From JBFWUW01 sp050247075 (GTDB lineage: Bacteria; Planctomycetota; Planctomycetia; Pirellulales; JBFWUW01), in NCBI GenBank assembly GCA_050247075.1, contig JBFWUW010000140.1, forward strand, positions 1 to 7,037: 7,037 nucleotides of DNA. Direction: 5' to 3'. Shown here in pieces: positions 6,973 through 7,037 of the stretch. The position numbers were made by a program, and so were the translations under genes. The stretch's first letter is position 1. Every line of letters starts with the position of its first letter. The notes below the pieces were generated by a model. The model was not told the DNA's origin. It searched no databases and saw nothing but the letters and a program-made list of their open reading frames with translations.

Positions 6973-7037
6973 AAGGCAGGGCTTGGCGGGAAGAAAGTCG
7001 CGGGAACGCTCATGGTGCGCGGAATGAAGCACTAACG

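Overview
The window is about 60% GC by eye and looks like a chromosomal segment from a planctomycete, most likely a Pirellulales-type lineage. This rests on three things: the mix of a very large secreted glycoside-hydrolase-like protein with a stand-alone GroES, the style of the GroES, and a bacterial protein built of prenyltransferase/squalene-cyclase repeats. The taxonomic call is inference; no rRNA or other marker lies in the window.

Layout: (1) 2-1222, plus strand, the C-terminal two thirds of elongation factor 4 (LepA), cut by the left window edge. (2) 1385-5131, plus strand, a 1248-residue exported protein with a signal peptide, a DUF2341-like N-terminal module, a carbohydrate-binding-like beta region, a GH42-like barrel region and a beta-galactosidase-trimerisation-like (amidotransferase-fold) region. 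(3) 5282-5569, plus strand, a complete 95-residue GroES co-chaperonin with no groEL beside it, preceded by a strong hairpin at 5231-5250. (4) 5581-6510, minus strand, a protein of five prenyltransferase-type repeats that appears to lack two of the three zinc ligands of true protein prenyltransferases. (5) 6553-6972, minus strand, a hotdog-fold acyl-CoA thioesterase of the YbgC/4-hydroxybenzoyl-CoA thioesterase type.

The thioesterase and the prenyltransferase-like gene are 42 bases apart on the same strand and are probably co-transcribed. They converge on groES with only 11 bases between the two stop codons. That junction is an almost symmetrical inverted repeat containing both stop codons, a plausible two-way transcript end. 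The lepA, hydrolase and groES genes share a strand but are separated by about 150-160 bases each and show no obvious functional link. No tRNA, rRNA, CRISPR array, insertion sequence or prophage signature was seen. No clearly new multi-gene system is visible. The most unusual items are the architecture of the secreted hydrolase-like protein and the repeat protein with altered zinc ligands.
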